5,183 nt of DNA, taken from positions 1-5,183 of the forward strand of contig JAQSYR010000104.1 in assembly GCA_029256035.1 (NCBI GenBank), read 5' to 3'. A program made the position numbers and the translations under genes. Position 1 is the stretch's first letter. Every line of letters begins with the position of its first letter. Origin of the DNA: Anaerocolumna sp. GTDB taxonomy: Bacteria > Bacillota > Clostridia > Lachnospirales > Lachnospiraceae. Under the pieces are notes generated by a model. That model was not told the origin of the DNA. It did not search any database and saw nothing but the letters and a program-made list of their open reading frames with translations. Shown here piece after piece: positions 1 through 5,183 of this stretch.

Positions 1-27
1 AAATAAAAGATACAAAGTATTCGGCGG

Positions 28-56
28 TTGACAAATCATTTTTACCGTGTTATGCT
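28..56 (+). promoter_or_regulatory. Sigma-A type promoter for the metG operon
   Basis: A perfect -35 hexamer TTGACA (28-33) is separated by exactly 17 nt from a -10 hexamer TATGCT (51-56). The -10 is preceded by TGT (48-50), which gives an extended -10 element. Transcription would start near 62-65, about 45 nt upstream of the first T-box helix and on the same strand as metG. A second -10-like TATACT lies at 76-81 but has no good -35 at the right distance. The motif match is direct; activity is inferred. Confidence 0.8.
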
Positions 57-189
57 AAATCTTAACAAATTAGGGTATACTATCTTTAGTAACCAATATT
101 ATAAAGGCTGTGAAAAGAAGAGTAAGTAAGGGATGCCATGAACAGAGAGCCCGGTTCGCTGAAAGAGGGTCATGAAAAACTTGCTGAAG

Positions 190-192
190 ATG
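190..192 (+). promoter_or_regulatory. T-box specifier codon ATG (methionine)
   Basis: ATG sits in the 3' side of the Stem I internal loop, in the context GAAG-ATG-G, opposite GTA (122-124). It is flanked by the helices 125-130/180-185 above and 118-121/194-197 below. It would pair with the CAU anticodon of tRNA-Met. The choice agrees with the downstream methionyl-tRNA synthetase. Pairing with elongator versus initiator tRNA cannot be told from this triplet alone. Confidence 0.85.
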
Positions 193-313
193 GTCTTGGA
201 GCTTCGCCCCGAATGGATTTGTATCCTTTAGGAAGCGACGGTTGCACCCGTTAAAGTGATATGCTGTATAGAATAAGGCAGCAGATAAGGGCTGGTTTAA
301 AACCGGCTGAATT

Positions 314-345
314 AAAGTGGTACCACGGGATTTTCTCTCGTCTTT
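314..345 (+). promoter_or_regulatory. T-box antiterminator
   Basis: The T-box motif AAAGTGGTACCACG (314-327) forms the 5' side. AAAG (314-317) pairs with CTTT (342-345), and ACGGGA (325-330) pairs with TCTCGT (336-341) with one G-U. This leaves the typical 7-nt bulge TGGTACC (318-324) that binds the NCCA end of uncharged tRNA. Position 321 is T, matching an A discriminator base. This helix shares 335-345 with the terminator, so the two folds exclude each other. Confidence 0.9.
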
Positions 346-372
346 AAAGAAATTTAGAGGCGGGAGTTTTTT
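335..372 (+). terminator. Regulated intrinsic terminator of the T-box leader
   Basis: Arms 335-348 and 353-366 form a 14-bp stem with three G-U pairs, closed by a GAAA tetraloop (349-352) and followed directly by six T residues (367-372). Its 5' arm overlaps the antiterminator 3' arm, which is the usual T-box switch. When tRNA-Met is charged this hairpin should stop transcription before metG. Confidence 0.93.
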
Positions 373-410
373 ATTTCATAAGAAAGTTCTAATAACTTTC
401 CGATGAAATA
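372..410 (+). other. Second hairpin just after the T-box terminator
   Basis: TATTTCAT (372-379) is perfectly complementary to ATGAAATA (403-410). Inside it GAAAGTT (382-388) is perfectly complementary to AACTTTC (394-400). They are joined by a 2x2 internal loop (AA/CG) and closed by a 5-nt CTAAT loop, giving 15 pairs in 39 nt. It is not followed by a T-run, so it is not a normal terminator. It exists only in read-through mRNA and could stabilise the 5' end or mark a processing site; these roles are inference. The remaining stretch 411-455 is AT-rich with no gene. Confidence 0.6.
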
Positions 411-470
411 GGGCTTTAACGCCAAAGTTTTAAGAACAGACTTTTCTAACTTTATAGGAGGAATAAAATA

Positions 471-2456
471 ATGAGTAAAAAACCATATTACATTACAACT
501 GCAATTGCCTATACATCAGGTAAGCCACACATTGGTAACACTTATGAAATTGTACTTGCAGACAGTATTGCCAGATTTAAAAGACAACAAGGAAATGAAG
601 TATATTTCCAGACGGGCACAGATGAACACGGACAAAAAATTGAGAATAAGGCTGCAGATGCAGGAGTTTCACCAAAAGAATATGTAGACAATATCGCTGG
701 TCAGATTAAAAATATCTGGGACCTAATGAATACGTCCTACGATAAATTTATACGAACTACAGATACTTATCATGAAAAACAGATTCAGAAGATTTTTAAG
801 AAACTTTATGATCAGGGTGATATTTATAAAGGGTTTTATGAAGGATTATATTGTACTCCATGTGAATCTTTCTTTACCCAATCCCAATTAGTAGATGGTA
901 AATGTCCAGATTGTGGTGCAGAGGTTTCACCAGCGAAAGAAGAAGCATATTTCTTAAAATTAAGTAAGTACACAGACCGTTTAATTGAACACATTAACAC
1001 CCATCCAGAATTTATTCAGCCTGAATCCAGGAAGAATGAAATGATGAATAACTTTCTGATTCCAGGGTTACAGGATCTTTGCGTATCCAGAACCTCATTC
1101 AAATGGGGAATACCTGTAGATTTTGATGACAGACATGTGGTTTATGTATGGCTGGATGCCTTAAGTAACTACATTACCGGATTAGGTTACGATGTTGATG
1201 GAAACAATGGAGAATTGTATAACAAATTCTGGCCGGCTGATTTACACCTGATAGGCAAAGATATTTTACGTTTTCATACCATTTACTGGCCAATTATGTT
1301 AATGGCACTGGATGTTCCTTTGCCTAAGCAGGTTTTTGGACACCCATGGCTTTTACAGGGCGAGGGTAAGATGAGTAAATCAAAAGGAAATGTACTCTAT
1401 GCAGATGAATTAGTGGATTTCTTTGGTGTAGATGCTGTACGTTATTTTGTACTTCATGAAATGCCATTTGAAAATGATGGAGTTATTACCTGGGAATTAA
1501 TGGTCGAGAGAATGAACTCAGAACTGGCTAATACCTTAGGTAATCTGGTAAACAGAACTATTTCCATGTCTAATAAGTATTTTAACGGTGTAGTAAATAA
1601 CACCAACGTAAATGAAGCAGTAGATAATGAATTAGTAAAGCTTGTAACAGAAACGCCAGCTAAAGTTGCCGCTAAAATGGATCAACTTAAGGTTGCAGAT
1701 GCAATTTCTGAGATATTTACCTTGTTTAAAAGATGCAACAAATACATTGATGAAACTATGCCTTGGGCACTGGCAAAGGAAGAAGAGAAAAAACCTCGTC
1801 TAGAGACAGTTTTATATCATCTGGTTGAAAGTATTAGTGTTGGTGCTAGTTTGTTATCTTCCTTTATGCCAGAAACTGCGGCTAAAATTTTAAGTCAGTT
1901 AAATGCTAAGGAAAGATCTTTAGAGGAACTAAAGGAATTTGGTAAATATCCGTCTGGAACGAAAGTGACAGAAAGTCCAGAGATTTTATTTGCACGTCTT
2001 GACATGAACGAAGTTCTGCAAAAAGTAGAAGAAAGAAAGGTGGTTTTAGGAGCTGTGAATGAAGTACCAAACGTAACAGAAGATACAGAAGTTATTGCTG
2101 AGAATACAACTATGGATATTCCTGCCAAAGAGGAAATTGGCTTTGACGATTTTATGAAAATGCAGTTCCAAGTAGGAGAAATCATTGCATGCGAAGAAGT
2201 TCCAAAATCCAAAAAACTCCTTTGCTCCCAGGTTAAGATTGGAAGTCAGGTAAAACAAATCGTGTCAGGCATAAAAGCGTATTACACTCCAGAGGAAATG
2301 GTAGGAAAGAAGGTTATGGTACTGGTTAACTTAAAACCAGCAAAACTGGCAGGTGTTCTTTCAGAAGGAATGCTTTTATGTGCAGAAGATGAAAACGGAA
2401 TTCTTTCCTTAATGGTTCCAGAAAAGAAAATGCCATCTGGAGCAGAAATAAGATAG
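471..2456 (+). CDS. metG: Methionyl-tRNA synthetase with C-terminal tRNA-binding domain
   Basis: This cytosolic enzyme charges tRNA-Met with methionine, using ATP and releasing AMP and pyrophosphate. The 661-residue protein has the class I Rossmann catalytic core. The first signature is HIGN (residues 20-23) in place of the usual HIGH, GTDEHG is at 49-54, and KMSKS at 300-304. A zinc knuckle carries Cys128, Cys131, Cys145 and Cys148. The helical anticodon-binding domain follows (about 350-480) with PW at 431-432; Trp432 probably corresponds to the anticodon-reading Trp of E. coli MetRS. An acidic linker (about 525-556) leads to a C-terminal OB-fold of the Trbp111/EMAP type (about 558-661, with QFQVGEI near its start), which aids tRNA binding. 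Length matches Bacillus-type MetRS (about 660). The ATG start has AGGAGG (456-461) 9 nt upstream. It is the first gene after the T-box leader, so expression should rise when tRNA-Met is uncharged. Confidence 0.98.
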   Translation: MSKKPYYITTAIAYTSGKPHIGNTYEIVLADSIARFKRQQGNEVYFQTGTDEHGQKIENKAADAGVSPKEYVDNIAGQIKNIWDLMNTSYDKFIRTTDTYHEKQIQKIFKKLYDQGDIYKGFYEGLYCTPCESFFTQSQLVDGKCPDCGAEVSPAKEEAYFLKLSKYTDRLIEHINTHPEFIQPESRKNEMMNNFLIPGLQDLCVSRTSFKWGIPVDFDDRHVVYVWLDALSNYITGLGYDVDGNNGELYNKFWPADLHLIGKDILRFHTIYWPIMLMALDVPLPKQVFGHPWLLQGEGKMSKSKGNVLYADELVDFFGVDAVRYFVLHEMPFENDGVITWELMVERMNSELANTLGNLVNRTISMSNKYFNGVVNNTNVNEAVDNELVKLVTETPAKVAAKMDQLKVADAISEIFTLFKRCNKYIDETMPWALAKEEEKKPRLETVLYHLVESISVGASLLSSFMPETAAKILSQLNAKERSLEELKEFGKYPSGTKVTESPEILFARLDMNEVLQKVEERKVVLGAVNEVPNVTEDTEVIAENTTMDIPAKEEIGFDDFMKMQFQVGEIIACEEVPKSKKLLCSQVKIGSQVKQIVSGIKAYYTPEEMVGKKVMVLVNLKPAKLAGVLSEGMLLCAEDENGILSLMVPEKKMPSGAEIR

Positions 2457-2525
2457 AAAAAAATTGTTCTAGAATACAGAGCAGTATAAAAGGGCACTTT
2501 TTTGATATAAATATCGGAGGTAATC

Positions 2526-3293
2526 ATGATTGTTGATACCCATACTCATTATGATGATGAGGCTTTTGATGAAGACAGGGAACAATTGCTAAATAGTATA
2601 GCAGAAAGCGGCGTACCATTTATCGTTAATATAGGTGCAAGTATTCAATCAACAAAACAAACCATAGAATTAACCAAACAATATTCTTTTGTTTACGGAG
2701 CTGTTGGCATCCATCCAAGTGATACGGCAGAATTAAATGAAGAAAATTTTAAATGGTTAAAAGAAGCAGCAAGTCTACCTAAAATAGTAGCCATTGGTGA
2801 AATAGGACTGGATTATTATTGGGATACGCCTGACAGACAAATTCAAAAGGATTGGTTTGAAAGGCAAATGACACTAGCCAAGGAATTAATGATGCCGTCA
2901 GTGATTCATAGCAGAGATGCAGCAAAAGACACTTTGGATATGATTAAAGCAGCAAAACTTCAGGAAACTGGTGGTGTGATTCATTGTTTTTCCTATGGGA
3001 AAGAAATAGCAAAGAGTTATTTGGATATGGGCTTTTATTTGGGAATTGGTGGAGTCTTGACCTTTAAAAATGCCCATAAATTAAAAGAAGTAGTTGAATA
3101 TGCACCTTTAGAGCAGCTTGTACTGGAGACGGATTGTCCCTATCTTTCTCCAGAACCAAACCGGGGGAAAAGAAATACTTCATTAAACCTAATCCATGTA
3201 GCAAAAGAAATTGCAAGGATTAAAAACATAGCGTATGATTTAGTTATCGAAGTTACAGAACATAATGCAAGAAATTTATATAAGATCACATAA
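2526..3293 (+). CDS. tatD: TatD-family metal-dependent deoxyribonuclease
   Basis: This is a TatD/YcfH-type hydrolase of the amidohydrolase TIM-barrel superfamily. Members are Mg2+-dependent DNases (3'-5' exonuclease or repair roles in the studied cases); the substrate here is not proven. The 255-residue length is typical. The metal-site residues are visible: HxH at His6 and His8 in DTHTHYD, Glu92 in GEIGLDYY (91-98), His128 in VIHSRDA, His153 in VIHCFS, and Asp203 in ETDCPYLSPE. GIHP (61-64) is another family signature. No signal peptide is seen, so it is cytosolic. The ATG start has GGAGG (2516-2520) 5 nt upstream. The 69-nt gap after metG holds no good terminator, so co-transcription with metG is likely. 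Despite the name, the family has no established role in Tat export. The Firmicute neighbourhood metG-tatD-rsmA supports the call. Confidence 0.95.
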   Translation: MIVDTHTHYDDEAFDEDREQLLNSIAESGVPFIVNIGASIQSTKQTIELTKQYSFVYGAVGIHPSDTAELNEENFKWLKEAASLPKIVAIGEIGLDYYWDTPDRQIQKDWFERQMTLAKELMMPSVIHSRDAAKDTLDMIKAAKLQETGGVIHCFSYGKEIAKSYLDMGFYLGIGGVLTFKNAHKLKEVVEYAPLEQLVLETDCPYLSPEPNRGKRNTSLNLIHVAKEIARIKNIAYDLVIEVTEHNARNLYKIT

Positions 3294-3315
3294 AACAAGG
3301 AAAATTAAGGAAGAG

Positions 3316-3321
3316 AAGAGG
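3316..3321 (+). promoter_or_regulatory. Ribosome binding site that favours the ATG start of rsmA
   Basis: AAGAGG ends 5 nt before the ATG at 3327 but only 2 nt before the in-frame GTG at 3324. The ATG is therefore better spaced. A further AAGGA (3307-3311) lies 15 nt upstream of the ATG, too far to be ideal. Confidence 0.6.
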
Positions 3322-3326
3322 TAGTG

Positions 3327-4208
3327 ATGGCAACATTAGGTAATCCAAAAGAGACCATTGAAGTTTTAAATAAATATCATTTTACATTTCAGAAAAAATT
3401 CGGACAAAACTTTCTGATTGATACTCATGTGCTTGATAAAATTGTAAAGGCAGCAGGAGTTACAAAAGATGATATGGTTATAGAAATAGGCCCTGGAATC
3501 GGTACACTGACCCAATATTTATGCGAAGCTGCCAGAGAGGTAATTGCAGTTGAAATTGACAAAACTTTAATTCCTATTCTAGAGGATACCCTATCTGCTT
3601 ATTCTAACGTAACGGTTATTAATGAAGATATTTTAAAGTTAGATATTAACCGACTGGTACAGGAAAAAAACAATAATAAGCCGGTGAAAATTGTTGCAAA
3701 TCTACCTTACTATATTACTACTCCCATTATAATGGGTCTGTTTGAAACTTATGTTCCAGTGGATAATATTACTGTTATGGTGCAAAAGGAAGTGGCGGAT
3801 CGTATGCAATCAGGTCCTGGAACCAAAAATTATGGGGCACTGTCCCTTGCCGTCCAGTATTATGCAAAGCCATACATTGCGGCTAATGTACCACCAAATT
3901 GCTTTATTCCAAGGCCAAATGTGGGATCGGCAGTAATAAGATTAGATCTTCATAAAGCGCAGCCCATTCAGGTATGTGATGAAAATCTAATGTTTCGCAT
4001 TATTAGAGCTTCTTTTAATCAAAGACGAAAAACTCTGGTAAACGGGCTTAATAATTCTAGTGAAATTAGCTTGCAAAAAGATATTATAGCAGAAGCTATT
4101 GAAGAACTGGGGGTTACGCCTACGATAAGAGGAGAAGCTCTGACTCTAGAGCAATTTGCAAAATTAAGCAATGTAATTTATAAAAAAATGAATGACAGGA
4201 GAAGTTAA
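3327..4208 (+). CDS. rsmA: 16S rRNA (adenine1518/1519-N6)-dimethyltransferase
   Basis: RsmA (KsgA) uses S-adenosylmethionine to dimethylate two adjacent adenines, A1518 and A1519, in the 3' terminal helix of 16S rRNA late in 30S assembly. Loss gives kasugamycin resistance in known cases. Numbering from the ATG (293 aa), the protein has the family start region KKFGQNFL (23-30), the SAM-binding loop EIGPGIGTLT (53-62), the acidic residue ending motif II in AVEID (74-78), and the catalytic motif NLPYY (125-129). FNQRRKTL (230-237) lies in the C-terminal helical domain. Length is normal. An in-frame GTG at 3324 would add one Met, but spacing to the ribosome binding site and the common MATLGNP-like beginning favour ATG. 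It starts 33 nt after tatD. The rnmV gene often found between tatD and rsmA is absent. Its product consumes SAM, so it has a loose metabolic link to methionine supply; that link is inference. Confidence 0.97.
   Translation: MATLGNPKETIEVLNKYHFTFQKKFGQNFLIDTHVLDKIVKAAGVTKDDMVIEIGPGIGTLTQYLCEAAREVIAVEIDKTLIPILEDTLSAYSNVTVINEDILKLDINRLVQEKNNNKPVKIVANLPYYITTPIIMGLFETYVPVDNITVMVQKEVADRMQSGPGTKNYGALSLAVQYYAKPYIAANVPPNCFIPRPNVGSAVIRLDLHKAQPIQVCDENLMFRIIRASFNQRRKTLVNGLNNSSEISLQKDIIAEAIEELGVTPTIRGEALTLEQFAKLSNVIYKKMNDRRS
4197..4201 (+). promoter_or_regulatory. Ribosome binding site of pfp, inside the rsmA end
   Basis: AGGAG lies within the last codons of rsmA, 8 nt before the ATG at 4210. The rsmA stop TAA (4206-4208) and this ATG are separated by a single base. 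Ribosomes ending rsmA would unmask or reuse this site, which points to translational coupling. Confidence 0.75.
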
Positions 4209-4209
4209 A

Positions 4210-5183
4210 ATGAAAAGGATTGGTAATGTTATAGTAGGTCAGTCGGGAGGACCTACTGCTGTTATTAATTCCAGTTTAGCCGGTGTTTATGAAACTGCCA
4301 AAAAGCTGGGTTCCGAAAAAATATATGGAATGATAAACGGAATACAGGGTCTGCTGGATGAGAAATATGTAGACTTAAAGGAACAACTTCCTAATAATCG
4401 TGAAATAGAATTACTAAAAAGAACACCATCCTCTTATCTTGGTTCCTGCAGATATAAATTACCAGACCCGGCAGACAAGCCTGAAGTTTTTGATAGATTA
4501 TTTGACATCTTAAAGAAACTTGAAATTGAATATTTCTTTTATATTGGTGGCAATGATTCCATGGATACTATAAAAAAACTTTCCGAATATGCAGCTTCTA
4601 AATCAAGTAAGCTGCGTTTTATTGGGGTACCAAAAACAATTGATAATGATCTTGAGGGTACAGATCATACCCCTGGTTTTGGAAGTGCTGCCAAATTTAT
4701 TGGTGCTATTATGAAAGAAACAATTGCTGACAGCCTGGTATATGATTTGAAAAGTGTAACTATTGTTGAAATTATGGGAAGAAATGCAGGGTGGCTTACA
4801 GGTGCAGCAGCATTAGCTAAGACAAAAGAATGTGAAGGACCTGATTTTATATACTTGCCGGAATTTCCTTTTTCTATGGATGACTTTAATAATAAAATTG
4901 TGGAATTGCAAAAAGTTAAAAAATCAGTGGTAGTAGCAGTTTCTGAGGGCATTCGTTTAGAAAATGGACAACTGGTGTGCGAACTAAGTGAACGTAGTGA
5001 ATATAAGGACCAGTTTGGGCACAGTATGTTAAGTGGCGCTGCAAAATATTTAGCCAGCCAGCTGTCTGCAAAATACGGAATTAAAACTCGTTCCATAGAA
5101 TTAAATACATTGCAAAGATCTGCTTCCCACCTGGCATCCTTTGTAGATATTACAGAAGCTTACAATGTTGGAGGTGCAGCAGT
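4210..5183 (+). CDS. pfp: Phosphofructokinase, probably pyrophosphate-dependent (3' end cut by window)
   Basis: The reading frame is open from ATG 4210 to the window edge (324 complete codons, no stop). It encodes a PFK-family enzyme converting fructose 6-phosphate to fructose 1,6-bisphosphate in glycolysis. Visible motifs are the N-terminal phosphoryl-donor loop GQSGGPTAVIN (10-20), GGNDSMDT (113-120), PKTIDND (141-147) with the catalytic Asp145, MGRNAGW (189-195), and SEGI (245-248), whose Glu246 fits the sugar-phosphate-binding Glu. ATP-type enzymes carry GGDGS and PGTIDND. The Asp at the second Gly position (Asp116) and Lys142 in place of Gly are the pair that marks PPi-using PFKs. The Mg-contacting Asp of GGD is Asn115 here. 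Relatives of this long clade are roughly 400 residues, so perhaps 80-100 are missing beyond the edge. It sits 1 nt after rsmA and is likely translationally coupled. Donor specificity is inferred from motifs, not tested. Confidence 0.93.
   Translation, partial: MKRIGNVIVGQSGGPTAVINSSLAGVYETAKKLGSEKIYGMINGIQGLLDEKYVDLKEQLPNNREIELLKRTPSSYLGSCRYKLPDPADKPEVFDRLFDILKKLEIEYFFYIGGNDSMDTIKKLSEYAASKSSKLRFIGVPKTIDNDLEGTDHTPGFGSAAKFIGAIMKETIADSLVYDLKSVTIVEIMGRNAGWLTGAAALAKTKECEGPDFIYLPEFPFSMDDFNNKIVELQKVKKSVVVAVSEGIRLENGQLVCELSERSEYKDQFGHSMLSGAAKYLASQLSAKYGIKTRSIELNTLQRSASHLASFVDITEAYNVGGAA

Larger units (their letters stand above)
110..372 (+). promoter_or_regulatory. T-box riboswitch, tRNA-Met responsive, upstream of metG
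   Basis: This leader RNA senses uncharged tRNA and controls read-through into metG. Stem I can be folded by hand: a basal helix 110-114/203-207, then a kink-turn-like region with AAGA (118-121) opposite TCTT (194-197). Above it is the specifier loop, then a helix 125-130/180-185, a helix 137-141/170-174, an AGAGAG bulge (144-149), and a distal loop containing GCTGAAAG (158-165). A hairpin at 291-307 probably represents Stem III. The conserved T-box motif is at 314-327, and the antiterminator and terminator overlap at 314-372. An ATG specifier and a TGGT bulge (pairing with an A discriminator plus CCA) both fit tRNA-Met and the downstream gene. The class is certain; the exact helix limits are my manual fold. 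Confidence 0.95.

Noticed and set aside
138..254. A 38-codon open frame starting at ATG 138 inside the T-box leader, with a purine-rich AAGGGA 4 nt upstream.
   Set aside because: The bases are fully explained by T-box Stem I and II structure, including AGAGAG and the specifier loop, and the peptide shows no recognisable feature. Translation through it would disrupt tRNA sensing.
1895..2212. A 105-codon minus-strand open frame within metG.
   Set aside because: It is a shadow of the metG reading frame, has no ribosome binding site that I can see, and resembles no known protein. The other minus-strand frames near 2046-2527 are rejected for the same reason.
2466..2473. Short palindrome near TTCTAGAA in the metG-tatD gap.
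   Set aside because: It is a single 8-base AT-rich palindrome with no repeat partner or promoter context, so there is no case for an operator.
2464..2490. Possible promoter TTGTTC with TATAAA in the metG-tatD gap.
   Set aside because: The -35 matches only three of six consensus bases and the spacer is 15 nt, so it falls within what AT-rich sequence gives by chance.
2488..2503. AAAAG-GGCA-CTTTT hairpin followed by a few T residues between metG and tatD, resembling a terminator.
   Set aside because: The stem is only 5 bp with one G-C pair, far too weak for reliable termination. It more likely permits read-through.
4665..5096. A 143-codon minus-strand open frame opposite pfp.
   Set aside because: The + strand here encodes clear PFK motifs (MGRNAGW, SEGI) in an uninterrupted frame, so the antisense frame is a by-product.

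Overview
The window looks like the chromosome of a low-GC Firmicute, most likely a Clostridia member close to Lachnospiraceae. The reasons are its AT-rich codon use, AGGAGG-type ribosome binding sites, a T-box leader ahead of metG, the gene order metG-tatD-rsmA, and protein starts such as MATLGNP in RsmA. The genus assignment is inference; no database search was possible.

Positions 1-470 hold no protein gene but a full regulatory leader. A sigma-A type promoter (28-56) is followed by a methionine-type T-box riboswitch (about 110-372). The T-box has a Stem I with an ATG specifier, a T-box motif with TGGT in the antiterminator bulge, and a 14-bp intrinsic terminator with a GAAA loop. After the terminator comes a second, unexplained hairpin (372-410) and a short AT-rich stretch leading to the metG ribosome binding site.

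Four genes follow on the + strand with short gaps. metG (471-2456) is a class I methionyl-tRNA synthetase with a C-terminal tRNA-binding domain. tatD (2526-3293) is a TatD-family metal-dependent nuclease. rsmA/ksgA (3327-4208) is the 16S rRNA A1518/A1519 dimethyltransferase. The fourth gene (4210 to the window edge, incomplete) is a phosphofructokinase with pyrophosphate-dependent signatures. No convincing terminator separates them, and the last two are 1 nt apart with the downstream ribosome binding site inside rsmA. They are probably co-transcribed, with uncharged tRNA-Met tuning at least metG and possibly all four.

metG, tatD and rsmA form a well-known translation and nucleic-acid housekeeping neighbourhood in Firmicutes. 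The less expected points are the phosphofructokinase coupled to rsmA, the absence of rnmV between tatD and rsmA, and the second hairpin between the T-box terminator and metG. I see no mobile element, CRISPR array, tRNA/rRNA gene or clearly novel multi-gene system here.
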